Shown: positions 36,801 through 43,237 of the stretch, one piece after another | Layout of the letters: each line of letters opens with the position of its first letter | Position numbering within the stretch: position 1 is the first letter of the stretch | DNA from: Symsagittifera roscoffensis | Lineage: Eukaryota > Xenacoelomorpha > Acoela > Convolutidae | DNA: 64,000 bases | Assembly (NCBI RefSeq): GCF_963678635.1 | Contig: NC_087070.1 | Location: 24,490,933-24,554,932, forward strand | Reading direction: 5' to 3' | Notes under the pieces: generated by a model | Seen by the model: the letters and a program-made list of their open reading frames with translations, nothing else | What the model was told of the DNA's origin: nothing | Database searches by the model: none | Made by a program: the position numbers and the translations under genes

Positions 36801-38748
36801 AGCCCCGGCCTAACAGCGATTGCTACGCCTCCTTGTGCCCTTTCGTTGGTAGTTTCCGTTTGGTGGACAGTGCGGTCCTTTCTAAATACAACCCAGTCGC
36901 TGCTGTTCGGAACTTTGGCCTTCTCGGTCAGTTTCGTTTCTTGAAGGACTAGAATGTCCGCTTGCGTATCGTACGCTAGCTTTTTTACCACATCCCCTTT
37001 CCCGCGCCATCCATTTACATTCAACTGGATGATTTTTAGACCTTCCTTAGTTCGTGGTCTGATTGGGTTGGGGTCCGCGGTGTTTGATTTCAGGTGGTCG
37101 CAACCGCAGTGCCATCTGTATCCATCGTAGGATTTTATCTCTCTGACACTCCATCCCAGGCATTCTCTGTGTATGTACTGGAGACAGTCTACGCATTTGA
37201 TGGACCATCCTGTGTTTTTGACTTCCTTGTTGCAGAAGCCACATGGCCACTTCGGCCCCGGGTTGGGTTCTATATCTCCTGCCTCTAATAGGCGGCGACT
37301 CAGGTCGACAGGATCACCCAAGCGCCTTGCCAAAAACCCGCCCGATTCGTTCTTCTCCGTCCGTGCTGCACCATTCAATGTGGAATTGGCGATGTCCAAA
37401 GACATCGGTATCGATCGCCGCTGAAAGGCTCCACACATGATCGATTTCTTTACCGTATTGGAAGCGACTTCAACCACCCGAATGGATTTTTTTGATGTGT
37501 CTATTATCAGACATTCGCAGTACATGCCCTATCTTTTCTAGGATAAGTTTTTCAATTTTCCATCCTAATGGTTTCCATTCCGTTTCTAAGAAGTACATGA
37601 GGTTCCTTTTCCAGCTAAAAAAGAAGGGGCTCCTTTTTATTGCACCAAATGTGTCGATAGCAACAGTTAATCCGAGATTGTAAGCTTTTTGTATCGTACC
37701 ACATGCAAGCAGCCTTATCAAAAGGTACAGTCCTTTGTACGCATGCTTGAAATACATTCGCTTGTGGTTTCTTGGTTATTTCGGCACCCTTTAGGCGGTT
37801 TCTTACTTTAGCTCTAAGTCCTACCGCGTGTTTTTCGCGGTTTACATTTTCGCTTTGGTGCCAATCAAACTTCCAAGGAACGGTATGCTTCAATTCAGAT
37901 GACTCAATTCCAAACAGCACAACTTCCGCGTTATCATCATTATTTTGCTCCTCTTATTTCCTCGTTGCTCTCTTTTTGGCTTCAGCTTCGTTTAAAATTT
38001 CCTGGCGATTTCTTAGAATTGTTGTATTCTCCGCAATAAATATGGAAGGTAAAATTTCGGTTATAGCCTCACAAATTGGGCCTTGCTATTCCCAAGCGTA
38101 AAAACTAGTTCGTAGTTACGCCAGACCAATAAGGTTTAAATCTGCTGCAAATTTAGGAACTGACAAACGTGTTTATCTGAAATAGTTGACTAAATTGAAA
38201 AAAAAAACATTTGTGATATTTGCCTTGCTCAAATTGGCATACCAAGAACAGTGATAAGACAAAAGTACACGGAAAAATTGTACAACTTGAGCATTATCCG
38301 AATATTCAAAACAAAATCTGCAACCGTTCTGCACTTACCTTGATTGTTTGACTAGAAAAAGCAAGATCCCGATTCCGACAAGGAAGTGTCAAGGGATAAA
38401 CTACAGCTTTCCGATCAATTTAACAACCAGATAATATCACCTCTAGCTTCGCTTTGTAAAAACAATTATGGAAGCGCCCAAAAAAGTTCTGAAAATTAAT
38501 TGTTTCGACTAATTTGTTTTTAAATTCTGTGTCAAGAATACCTTTCGTCGGAACATATTTTCTTCAGTAAACAGCATCCCAGTAGTTGTGGGGTCAAATA
38601 AGGTCAGTCAACATTAAACAAGGTTGCTTTGATGGGAAAGTTTCAAGTAAAGTTGAGACTTCCTACCTGGTGTCTTGGAAGGGTCGTCGTCCCTGTTGTC
38701 GCCTCCACCTGACTTATCCTTCCCTTTTTCAGGTCCCTTCTTACCCAT
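17157..38748 (-). CDS. LRRC71: LRRC71-like leucine-rich-repeat protein (about 14 exons)
   Basis: Coding exons read leftward from an ATG at 38748 to a TAG at 17157-17159. Fourteen exons with GT/AG borders join in phase and give about 662 aa. Recognisable landmarks of LRRC71 occur in the right order: TDFTELCRRAHMTEIPPVV, VKEIYIR, LLTLYNVGLTNHTLETL, the LRRs LSLRNNRITDLGARYLG and LNLSFNNITAEGV, then LLVLDLSSNYIGDEGARSL, RLTHEEVVERR, a Lys/Ala/Gly-rich linker, a late LRR (LISLNLNRNRISEKGA) and GPKNAPVGLMRLTL. LRRs form a curved protein-binding surface; LRRC71 is expressed in ciliated cells of animals, but its biochemical role is not established. Introns hold many transposons and a nested LINE. 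Exons 3, 13 and 14 and the candidate exon at 18295-18436 are the least certain; a 5' UTR exon boundary may lie just upstream of the ATG. Confidence 0.85.
18295..18436 (-). CDS. LRRC71: Candidate extra 3' exon of LRRC71-like gene
   Basis: Acceptor TCTTATCAG opens a single stop-free frame with a Ser/Gly/Arg/Thr-rich sequence (ERRGSISSGATTRAG, then LGQPQSRASSKTTLGG). It enters in phase 0 as exon 13 requires. Its donor (G|GTTGGT) leaves phase 1, which does not fit exon 14 unless exon 14 starts at the next AG; so it may be alternative or the model is slightly wrong here. Confidence 0.4.
18553..18795 (+). repeat. Dispersed repeat family A, copy 1
   Basis: Starts cagacagttggagaaaag and includes gagaaaactggatcag and a ctggaaatctgaaat block. 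Shorter than the other copies. Confidence 0.6.
18867..19040 (-). CDS. LRRC71: LRRC71-like exon 13
   Basis: In-phase segment with HAYIRGINAIMEERDIIS, resembling the family C-terminus, then a Pro/Thr/Ser-rich tail. Acceptor TTAATTAAG is weak, donor CCAACA|GTGTGT is acceptable; phase 0 on both sides. Confidence 0.7.
19791..19909 (-). CDS. LRRC71: LRRC71-like exon 12
   Basis: Acceptor TTTGTGATAG, donor CTCACG|GTACGG, phase 1 in and 0 out. Encodes RNRISEKGAYELLRAMKY and GPKNAPVGLMRLTLT, the conserved C-terminal LRR block. Confidence 0.9.
20056..20179 (-). CDS. LRRC71: LRRC71-like exon 11
   Basis: Acceptor TTTTGTTAG, donor GAACA|GTGAGT, phase 0 in and 1 out. An acidic stretch is followed by GHLWVKIGNRSLISLNLN, the start of the late LRR. 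Confidence 0.88.
20485..21030 (+). repeat. Dispersed repeat family A, copy 2
   Basis: Blocks tttgataacattaacc, gaaaactggatcaatggg, gaagttgatcgcgttttt, tgctcgatagtggagttt and finally tcttcactgcg. The central block is partly duplicated in this copy (about 20596-20707 and 20707-20830). Confidence 0.65.
21645..21960 (+). repeat. Dispersed repeat family A, copy 3
   Basis: Starts agacagttggaaaagagtca and contains gaagtcgatcacgttttt and ctgatcgatagtggagttc. Confidence 0.65.
21957..22135 (-). repeat. tRNA-derived SINE, copy 1
   Basis: On the minus strand the head has a box A (TGGCTGAGTTTTTAG), an anticodon-arm-like GACTCTTAATCTC and a box B (GGTTCAAATC). The body runs GCCGAATTTTTTGCTA...CGAGGCTTATTT and ends in the shared tail with CTCGCAAGTGTTCGCGAAGC. 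Pol III internal promoter elements are thus visible. No CCA and an imperfect cloverleaf argue against a functional tRNA. Confidence 0.75.
22303..22485 (-). repeat. tRNA-derived SINE, copy 2
   Basis: Same organisation as 21957-22135: box A TGACTGAGTGGTTA, box B GGATTCGAATC, body GCCGAGTTTTTGCTAATTCG, tail ending GCAGCTTTGCCTCTG. The two copies sit in the same orientation 350 bp apart. Confidence 0.75.
23635..23741 (-). CDS. LRRC71: LRRC71-like exon 10
   Basis: Acceptor ATTTTTCAG, donor AATGAG|GTAAGC, phase 1 in and 0 out. Encodes PPPVQVDAKAAGNKTQR and a basic stretch continuing the linker. Confidence 0.82.
24057..24297 (-). CDS. LRRC71: LRRC71-like exon 9 (Lys/Ala/Gly low-complexity linker)
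   Basis: Acceptor ATTTCCAG, donor GAGCA|GTTAGT, phase 0 in and 1 out. After a Ser/Arg/Thr-rich start it encodes about 60 residues of K, A, G and D repeats (AADKKGAGAAG, KGAKGGGKDAAAGG). Much GC-richer than its surroundings. The corresponding linker in known LRRC71 proteins is also Lys-rich and variable. Confidence 0.8.
24667..24846 (-). CDS. LRRC71: LRRC71-like exon 8 (LRR + basic segment)
   Basis: Acceptor ATGTTTTAG, donor AAATCA|GTCAGT, phase 0 on both sides. Encodes LLVLDLSSNYIGDEGARSL and then RLTHEEVVERRI, a hallmark block of LRRC71. Confidence 0.92.
24887..25074 (+). repeat. 188-bp direct repeat, copy 1 (intron 7-8 of LRRC71-like)
   Basis: Opens agttccaacagtaaggacac and closes gcgaatacgaagctaaa. 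Matches 25692-25879 end to end with scattered differences. Confidence 0.8.
25445..25690 (+). repeat. Dispersed repeat family D, copy 2
   Basis: Matches 15770-15985, with an additional duplication of the gacgca...gattatga segment near 25550-25610. Confidence 0.6.
25692..25879 (+). repeat. 188-bp direct repeat, copy 2
   Basis: Same length as copy 1 and the same landmark blocks (ctattcgagcataaactttc, gtgtaaaaaccac, ctgatgacaacagcc). Confidence 0.8.
26154..26313 (-). CDS. LRRC71: LRRC71-like exon 7 (core LRRs)
   Basis: Acceptor CACTTTCAG, donor CAAAA|GTAAGA, phase 2 in and 0 out. Encodes two clear LRRs: LSLRNNRITDLGARYLG and LVKLNLSFNNITAEGV, matching the LxxLxLxxNxI pattern. Confidence 0.92.
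27073..27144 (-). CDS. LRRC71: LRRC71-like exon 6
   Basis: A 72-nt exon, acceptor TTTTTCAG and donor ACAA|GTAAGC, phase 2 on both sides. Encodes TLNVEGSPVESEEWHRLI, linking two LRR units. Confidence 0.88.
27703..27856 (-). CDS. LRRC71: LRRC71-like exon 5
   Basis: Acceptor TTAATGCAG, donor CTCAA|GTGAGT, phase 1 in and 2 out. Encodes WKVDAVMMDSVLRVCVP and the first LRR-like segment ending QECPNLK. Confidence 0.9.
28590..28770 (-). repeat. tRNA-derived SINE, copy 3 (diverged)
   Basis: Tail cagaggtgacgctgaatttg at the left; minus-strand head with GGACTCGATCTCCAGGTCGG and a degenerate box B (GGGTTTGATTC). Confidence 0.55.
28815..29065 (-). repeat. Two further tRNA-like SINE heads
   Basis: A head at about 28823-28905 has box B GGGGCTCGACTCC on the minus strand. 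A second, with its own tail (aggcaaaactctgcttcgc, 28913), ends near 29062 and shares cctcgcatctgc and ggaagtaa with 13580-13615. Confidence 0.5.
29110..30025 (+). repeat. Dispersed repeat family C, copy 2, with an internal tandem duplication
   Basis: Collinear with 14480-15470. Inside it, about 29813-29912 and 29913-30015 are two tandem copies sharing ggcacat.gaagagcagcca, aaaatcggtacagta and gaactttctgcgaaaaatg. Confidence 0.55.
30505..30985 (+). repeat. Dispersed repeat family A, copy 4
   Basis: Starts agacagtttgaaaagagcca; includes gagaatattggatcaatag, ttcgctgggaaatctg, gcgaaaaatcaaattttagc, and ends with the module cactacgttcattactctt. Confidence 0.65.
31075..31493. mobile_element. hAT-like MITE with G/C-run ends
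   Basis: A 419-bp segment with terminal inverted repeats CAGGGGCGGATCTAGG and CCTAAATCCGCCCCTG, followed inward by long G and C runs. This end sequence is typical of non-autonomous hAT elements. No transposase is present, and I could not find a clear 8-bp target-site duplication. Confidence 0.7.
31639..31894 (-). CDS. LRRC71: LRRC71-like exon 4
   Basis: Encodes a Thr/Gly/Ser-rich stretch and then DYMRPVVQVDADPNDKK and VKEIYIR, conserved in the family. Donor AGAA|GTGAGT, phase 1. The acceptor may be at 31894 (ACTTAG) or 13 bases further in (ATTAAG), which would break phase unless the first is used. Confidence 0.85.
32115..32141 (-). CDS. LRRC71: LRRC71-like exon 3, 27-nt microexon (candidate)
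   Basis: Acceptor CAATTTAG and donor GAG|GTTTGT enclose nine in-phase codons, GKKSKHATE. It keeps phase 0 on both sides, so the gene also reads without it; possibly alternative. Confidence 0.5.
32700..32836 (-). CDS. LRRC71: LRRC71-like exon 2
   Basis: Acceptor TTTTTTGCTTAG, donor ACAAAG|GTAAAT; ends in phase 0. Encodes EPYSCTGNIDTDFTELCRR and the following PPVVLRSK, the most diagnostic N-terminal block of LRRC71. Confidence 0.88.
33490..33820 (-). pseudogene. Older LINE remnant, C-terminal zinc-finger part
   Basis: On the minus strand, with frameshifts, it encodes NAKINQETIEQIKAVAK, then LTCSECGSEVKSRGGTVNRH and, in another frame, ISCTMCDEVCSTEGA. Tandem Cys2-type fingers after the RT occur at the C-terminus of some LINE families. 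It is the continuation of the RT fragment at 37459-38110, from which it was split by the insertion of the intact LINE. Confidence 0.6.
33821..33834 (-). repeat. Target-site duplication, left copy
   Basis: tttctttaccgtat, directly next to the (GT)n run that ends the LINE on the plus strand. Identical to 37445-37458. Confidence 0.88.
33835..33862. repeat. (GT)n / (CA)n microsatellite tail of the LINE
   Basis: About 13 GT units on the plus strand, between the target duplication and the LINE stop codon. Probably the element's 3' tail rather than an unrelated microsatellite. Confidence 0.7.
33869..37438 (-). CDS. LINE polyprotein: 2A peptide, PHD-like finger, AP endonuclease, reverse transcriptase, C-terminal CCHC
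   Basis: The element's own first ATG is 37436-37438; the open frame continues upstream only through host DNA beyond the target duplication. The product is 1189 aa. Residues 55-62 are DIEPNPGP, a full match to the 2A ribosome-skipping motif, so a 61-aa leader and a 1128-aa protein are expected. Next comes a Cys/His finger (CGFCNKEV...CVDCLQYIHRECLG...WHCGC), then an EEP-type endonuclease (IIQLNVNGWRGK, LVLQETKL, ADINAHG, SDHLPI), then RT with VAIDFKAAFDKVW, QGMPQGSPLSPLL and NQFADDL. Near the end CPHCFSETEDTIHWLTKC is the zinc knuckle of I/R1/Jockey-type elements. All catalytic residues I looked for are present and there is no stop, so it may be active. No RNase H was recognised. Clade (for example Ingi/Vingi-like) not resolved. 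Confidence 0.93.
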   Translation of the reverse strand: MCGAFQRRSIPMSLDIANSTLNGAARTEKNESGGFLARRLGDPVDLSRRLLEAGDIEPNPGPKWPCGFCNKEVKNTGWSIKCVDCLQYIHRECLGWSVREIKSYDGYRWHCGCDHLKSNTADPNPIRPRTKEGLKIIQLNVNGWRGKGDVVKKLAYDTQADILVLQETKLTEKAKVPNSSDWVVFRKDRTVHQTETTNERAQGGVAIAVRPGLECKEISLSMPLTAALETVSIAVKTGNSWLEIHNVYRPPAKSRQYDQRDSKPYLDKWPCGSNSIICADINAHGSWDRNKVEDKIGEEVDEWLINKDMCLLNSGGATRVAKNGSGTAPDITVVHSSRANHFNWTTIDSVGSDHLPILISSCHKVSKVRTRPNLNMKKADWPDFERLLEQSLSLPEDFKSLEALEKLFAKAIMNAAKGSIPVTTRKDCKPWWTKECAVAKKSMNNIQRQLRKSPGDDLLISAAEEASKVFKKTIEVSKREAWRKYAAELSPRDPTTKVWNTLRAMDGRKKERLPNTPIDYGGKSITADREKAKVACKTYASVSRVTVKREDSKQAYLTLREAIKLNWDSEINESFSIAELGEALRSLKPKSAGSDGVHPLMLKHLGEKGREYLLYLVNRSWSEGKIPANWRTATIVPILKKKKPANLIKSYRPVSLLSCIGKTMEKMVLTRLEEWAKEIELVPPEQAGFQAHRSTTDVIANITQTAMDNLQVKKRTLIVAIDFKAAFDKVWRLGLLRDLAERGLGSVALKWLKSWLSDRRAMVRWNEEFSKTLVFSQGMPQGSPLSPLLYCFATAKLPEAIKGKSPSVIVNQFADDLTIQVAAERIEEAANQIKPALESIETWAKSNYVELAMDKTVGLVVTVDPKETGCKNTPDLHMGGEPIKYENSTVILGVEIDTQLRFNAQANTAKKKLKQRLQIVRSLSGKNWGIKANDLRQLYKSYIRPGGAYAFETWGMFLSPSTREKIEVCNNAAARCIVGAPAGAPSVQTRAEAQLNTIYEEGIDNAAKLLAKCCNFKQKHPLNRLGTNQSQIRLKGRSDWRSEAQKRINEKIFEDIREDVNRQKEERRYELYSKLVPENHPHRQMTGGKPLQEGEGRSREAEVSLHRIRLNRAPFLRETLFKHGKIEEGSCPHCFSETEDTIHWLTKCPKWDQERNAIFGGQPPASIIQTKPEQVIEFIRATASKPPNH
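37253..37276 (-). other. 2A ribosome-skipping motif in the LINE ORF
   Basis: Encodes DIEPNPGP, preceded by LSRRLLEAG. The pattern D(V/I)ExNPG|P causes ribosomes to skip the last Gly-Pro bond. 2A sequences are known from the N-terminal region of several non-LTR elements in trypanosomes and marine invertebrates. Confidence 0.92.
37445..37458 (-). repeat. Target-site duplication, right copy
   Basis: tttctttaccgtat, six bases upstream of the LINE start codon. It defines the 5' end of the insertion. Confidence 0.88.
37459..38110 (-). pseudogene. Older LINE remnant, RT C-terminal part
   Basis: Minus-strand fragments in several frames, such as AEVVLFGIESSELKHTVPW, FQACVQRTVPFDKAACMWYD and IGHVLRMSDNRHIKKI, look like the end of a LINE reverse transcriptase (the GHVLRM block is characteristic). 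The coding trail resumes at 33820 after the inserted LINE, leading into zinc fingers. Many stops and frameshifts; inactive. Confidence 0.65.
38667..38748 (-). CDS. LRRC71: LRRC71-like exon 1 (start codon)
   Basis: Starts MGKKGPEKGKDK and is Lys/Gly/Asp-rich. Donor CCAG|GTAGGA. It leaves one base (G), which exon 2 completes to Glu. Two AG sites (TTTTTCAG and TTTCAG) lie just upstream of the ATG and could end a 5' UTR intron. Confidence 0.75.
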
Positions 38749-41005
38749 CTTCTGAAACTTTCTGAAAAACAAATCAAATCTATCACACTGCAACACTGGG
38801 CAAAAAGAAATCACTCAAGCTACAAACGCGAACTTTGGCATGAATCGAATAAATTGATAAACCTTTTAGATCATCAGGTCTAAGCTCAATAATTACCAAT
38901 ATGACTATACCTGAATATCTGTATACCTCAATTTGGAAAAGTCAAAATGGTTAACCTGAGAGCGCTTAAAGCAGCGAAGGAAGAGCTTTGGGCCATGATG
39001 ATTGTGCTTAAATTCAGTTCACTAGCGGCAGAAAAGTTTGGTTACGATTGAAAAACTTTGAATAAACAAGAAAGAAAGACTGTAAATAAACTTCTACGCA
39101 AAAACTACGAATATCTGACCACAAAGATCAGGCTACAAAGATTGTCGGTAAAACTAAATTAAATCGAGCAAACTATATGAGGAGAATCAATAAAGTGAAG
39201 TTTTTTACAATAGATCCTCATCGTCTCAATGACGCTTTTTAATTAACTGCGAACCAGGTGCTTTATTCTCACAATATAACAACAAACGAATCTTCAGAAT
39301 TTAAGTTGCGCAGGTGCACTTACTAACTGTCATAAAACAAAACTCAGCTTAATTCCATCAAATTGAATATTATTAAATTGAAACTTAAAACATATCAGCT
39401 GAACACTACCAATTTCTAATTTAACCGATAGCGTACATAAATACTTCAACGGAAACATTTAGCCATAAACAGTAACTTTTGCGCTGAAAATTGAAAATGA
39501 GAGATACAAGGGAAGTTTCATTTCCGGCATTACTTTACGACTCCGTTTATTTTCCAAAGAAAGTATTCCATTAAGGTATGTTCACAAATTAATTGGGAAC
39601 AAAACTGCTAAATTACAATACACTGCGATATAGTAAGAAAAATTTGAATAAGAAAACATAGCCAATCGAAGATTGGAAAAGAGTAATGAACGCAAGTAAA
39701 CATAAAAAACACCAACTTTGTTGCAAAATTCTCAACTTTCGAATTTCAAAGAAAAACATGGACGCCCTTTAAGCTCTTTGAATTTCTAGAACAATTTATG
39801 ACTGGCGCTTTTTGATAACATTAACCCAACTAGAGAAAACTGGATCAACAGGTAAAGTTTTTATTCCCCTGGAAATCTAAAATTTAAATTCCACTTTCAA
39901 GACTAGAAATCGTTCACGTTTTTTCACGACATCGTTCATGTTCGTATTTGGAGAAGGCTATTTACGTTACTTTCAGCAGATGAATTTCAATTGAACTCAA
40001 AAAACGCATTATACCTAAGTGCATCAATATTTTAAGACTTTTTCCTCAAAAAAAAAACAAAAAAATCAGCAAGACTTATATAAGAGTCTTCACTACGTTC
40101 ATTACTCTTAATAATCCAGAAAATCAAGATGTTATTAAAATTAAATTACATTCATGCTCTCAAAAACATTATTTGGGATTGATCGTTGGCTCTGACAGAA
40201 TAATCTAAAAATGAAAATGAACACAGTGGCGAAGCTGATTTTCGCAATACTTGCGATGCAACAAAAACATTGGGTTACAAGAAAAGAAGTAGAAAAGATT
40301 TTTGGGCATCCTGTCATTATTTTGTTCCTCAAATTTATTCACTCTTTTCAACATTTTCTACTTTTTTTTCTACTCAGATTTTTTTCTACAAAATTTAACT
40401 TGAAAAAAACTCCTTAATACCAGATATGAGATGGTAGTTTATGAGAAAAAATGGAAAAATTTTTTGATGAAAAATTTAAATGGAAAATTCTCCATAAAAC
40501 CAGATATGAGATGGACTTTATGAAAAATAATTCGGAAAAGTTTGAAATAATTCTTTTTTCTAGGTAATCAGAAGGTCAAAAGTATCATAGTAACCGCGGT
40601 TACAGTCATGAGTCCCTTCATCATTTATTCCAGTCAAAATCGTTGGTATTTTCTAGATATGAAAGTGATAATGATAAAAGAAAATGACAAGTGTTTAAGT
40701 CCTTTTCAATTAAAATCGATACGGGTTACGTTTCTTCAATAAGAACACGCAAATCGACACGAGATAATATAATATACAAGTGTTAGAAGTAAAAAATTTC
40801 GTCGAAAGTTATTTTGTCATTTATTGTTCCGAGCACGCAAGCGGCGTTCGCAATCTGTATTGCCAGGGAGATTCTCTGTTTTAAAAAGCTACCTGCTCTG
40901 GGTTCCTCAGTGCATATGCTTAGGTTCTTACAAAGCTTGCTCGAAAAAAACTTCTGTGCTGAGGCCGGCCGCGCCCTGAATTTCAAAAGCTAGCGGTTGA
41001 AAAAG
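38749..41005. other. 5' flank of the LRRC71-like gene, no gene seen
   Basis: AT-rich DNA with dispersed family A (39660-40115) and a SINE tail-like block (cagtggcgaagctgattttcgc, 40224). No TATA or other core promoter could be assigned with confidence. Confidence 0.45.
39660..40115 (+). repeat. Dispersed repeat family A, copy 5
   Basis: Starts near gattggaaaagagtaatga; contains gagaaaactggatcaacagg and ends with tcttcactacgttcattact. It lies just upstream of the LRRC71-like gene. Confidence 0.65.
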
Positions 41006-41458
41006 TTATCCATCATTTACAAGATCTTTATACTTGTCAATTTTTCGCTCTTCCGCTTCAGCAGCAGCCGTACCAGGGTTACAAACAGACCCGGCATTAA
41101 TCCTACAAGGAGCTAAGGAGTCTACTACCGTTACATCCCACAAGAGCTGCTTACCATCTCTCAAACCGTCTGGTCGCTTCTGATCGGTCCTGTAGAGGTG
41201 TCGTGGTTCTAAAACAGACGGAATGTGAGTAGATGATAGACTCTGCTTTATAAGTGCATTCAGGTTTGAATGCCTAGAGAATCTCCCTGCACTTTTGAGG
41301 CAAGAAAGACCATGCCAACCATCCTCGGTAACGTCTTTTCCACACACGCATTTATGCCGTTCGCATATTTTTGATCCTAATCGAAGTGTTATCGCAATTC
41401 TGAGTTGTTGGTTCGACAGTTTTAACCTAAATTTTTGCCTGGGATGACGTTCAACCAT
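41006..41458 (-). pseudogene. CCHC + restriction-like endonuclease domain of a LINE
   Basis: Zinc ligands in CVCGKDVTEDGWHGLSC, then RHSNLN, then KRPDGL and LLWDVTVVD: the RH..PD..D series of PD-(D/E)XK-type endonucleases used by early-branching, often site-specific LINEs. The end (AAAEAEERKIDKYKDL) matches the conserved tail of this protein group. Confidence 0.7.
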
Positions 41459-42182
41459 TGGGAGCCAAATATATCTTGGAACGCGTTGAACCTTTTTACG
41501 TCCGTTGGTTCGAGTCGTAAAATCAAGTCTGCAATTTCGCTGTCAAAAATTGGCTCCGTCCAATTTTTTTGGATTTCATTTTCCGGAGCCATTTCAATTT
41601 TTCCAAGGTCAAACCACCGTTTAAGCGCATCATCATAGGTACCATCCACATGCTCCAAACCAAAGATTTCGCTCAAGGCATCTTTCGCTCCTACTGCTGA
41701 GGCTAAGAAAGCGGGTAAAGTGAGTAGACGAGCGGAAGAAACGCCCAAGCCACCTTTGGCTGCTGGGAGAACTGCTTGTAAAAACTGGTTATCATCCATT
41801 TTCACGTTAGTGACCTTGCATAACGAATTTCTTAATAATTTATCGTAGCGTTCCAAAAAATCATTTTGCAAAAAACAAGGGCTTGTACGCAAAAAATATA
41901 GGAGTTTTGGCATGCTAAAGCAATTTTTCAGGAGGTAAAAACCATAATGGGCATCTAGTTTGTCAATGAAAACCGAAATTTTTCGTCGAGCAATTCTTTT
42001 CGACAAAGTTCGCCGATTGGAGATCCTAAAATGAGGAGTTCTTCTTTTGTTTTTATTTTTATTTTGCGGCATAATTTTCGAAATTGTGTTAAAATTGAAT
42101 TATACTGTGTACTAGTAGTCGGTCCCAAAAAACAAAGCTCACACTTCTCAGTGTTTAAGCTCAGGCCGTAATTTCGTTCCAA
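41422..42182 (-). pseudogene. RT thumb/linker of the restriction-endonuclease LINE (frameshifted)
   Basis: Two overlapping frames. The first has GLSLNTEKCELCFLG and EELLILGSPIGE, typical of the region following the RT active site. The second has KGGLGVSSARLLTLPAFLAS, which belongs to the linker before the endonuclease. Confidence 0.7.
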
Positions 42183-42184
42183 TT

Positions 42185-43180
42185 TCAGAATGTTTTAAGG
42201 TCCCGGAGTACTACCTTATAGTTGTCGGCTAAATTCCTATCATCTAAAAACCAGATGTTAATTTTCGACTCCAACTGTTTGACTAGTGTATGAATTGTTT
42301 CCGCAAAAAGGGGTGGGGCTTCAGGATCACCTTGCTGAGTTCCGTCTTCTGACATTATGCAAGGCTCGGAGAGGGCCTTGCTTCCAGCGCATTTAGACGC
42401 GATACGTCTCAGCGTGTTGCCTATGGCAATCGGTCTCAACCCTCCGTCTATCTTTATGAGGGCGATGAGCTTTGCGCCAAAAAAGAAAGGTCTTAGTGGT
42501 TCGGATATTTTGCCATCTCCACTTAAGTTTATCAGCTTAGTAAGCGATTTCAGAAAATTAAGTCCTGCACTGCCATTCGACTTACTAATAAGATCTTTAA
42601 AAATTTGAGGAACTATTTTATCAGGGCCTGCTGCTGATCCGTTTGGAAAGGACATTATCGCTTTGTATAGGTCGAAATCGGTTATGAAAAAACTATCCAA
42701 CTTTTCTGGATTTGGAGCTGCAAATTTGGCTCGCTGCGGGTGCTTAGACAACAATTTTTGATAGTTATCATGTGAAAAAGGAGCTATTTTGTCATCCGAA
42801 GCAGCAAGCCTTATTCCTCTCTTCACAATTCCTTCATTGAGCTTACTACTTATTAACTTTATTCTCTGCTCGAGGTCACTCAGAGGCGGGCTTGAAGCTT
42901 GGGGATGGGGTTTTGGAAGTGACACGTCATTTGCTCGAATTTTTTTATTTATCAGAGAGCTCATGCTTGTGGTCTGTTTGTGTCCACTTCTTTTCGGTTG
43001 CTCCAAAAAAAACAAGAACGACGTTAAAAAAATTAGCCACTTTGTAACATCTTCTACATTGTAGACGATGTCATTTATTTTGTCCGACAGACTTTCCGCC
43101 AAGGGAACACGCGAGTCTTTTGGTACTCTCTTGAGTACTCGGACATTTGAGATGGCTGTATTAACATAATTCTCTAGCAC
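42185..43180 (-). pseudogene. RT palm of the restriction-endonuclease LINE, motif A deleted
   Basis: Conserved blocks: FPNGSAAGPDKIVPQIFKDL, GGLRPIAIGNTLRRIASKC, GTQQGDPEAPPLF, and the active-site loop WFLDDRNL. Between SKC and GTQQGDP only about 15 residues remain where RTs of this type carry roughly a hundred, including the motif A aspartate. An internal deletion has removed it. Confidence 0.75.
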
Positions 43181-43237
43181 TAAATCATTACCTATTGTTG
43201 CTTTATTAACAGATCTTACATCAGCGCATAAAGGACA

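Larger units (their letters stand above)
33835..37444 (-). mobile_element. Intact non-LTR retrotransposon with 2A motif, nested in an older LINE
   Basis: A 3610-bp insertion on the minus strand flanked by the 14-bp duplication TTTCTTTACCGTAT (33821-33834 and 37445-37458). Almost all of it is one ORF. The 5' UTR inside the duplication is six bases; the 3' end is a (CA)n run, the kind of simple-repeat tail seen in I-superfamily elements. It lies in intron 1 of the LRRC71-like gene in the same orientation. Confidence 0.88.

Noticed and set aside
33953..37440. Many plus-strand open frames of 60-250 codons
   Set aside because: They are mirror shadows of the intact minus-strand LINE ORF and carry no domain.
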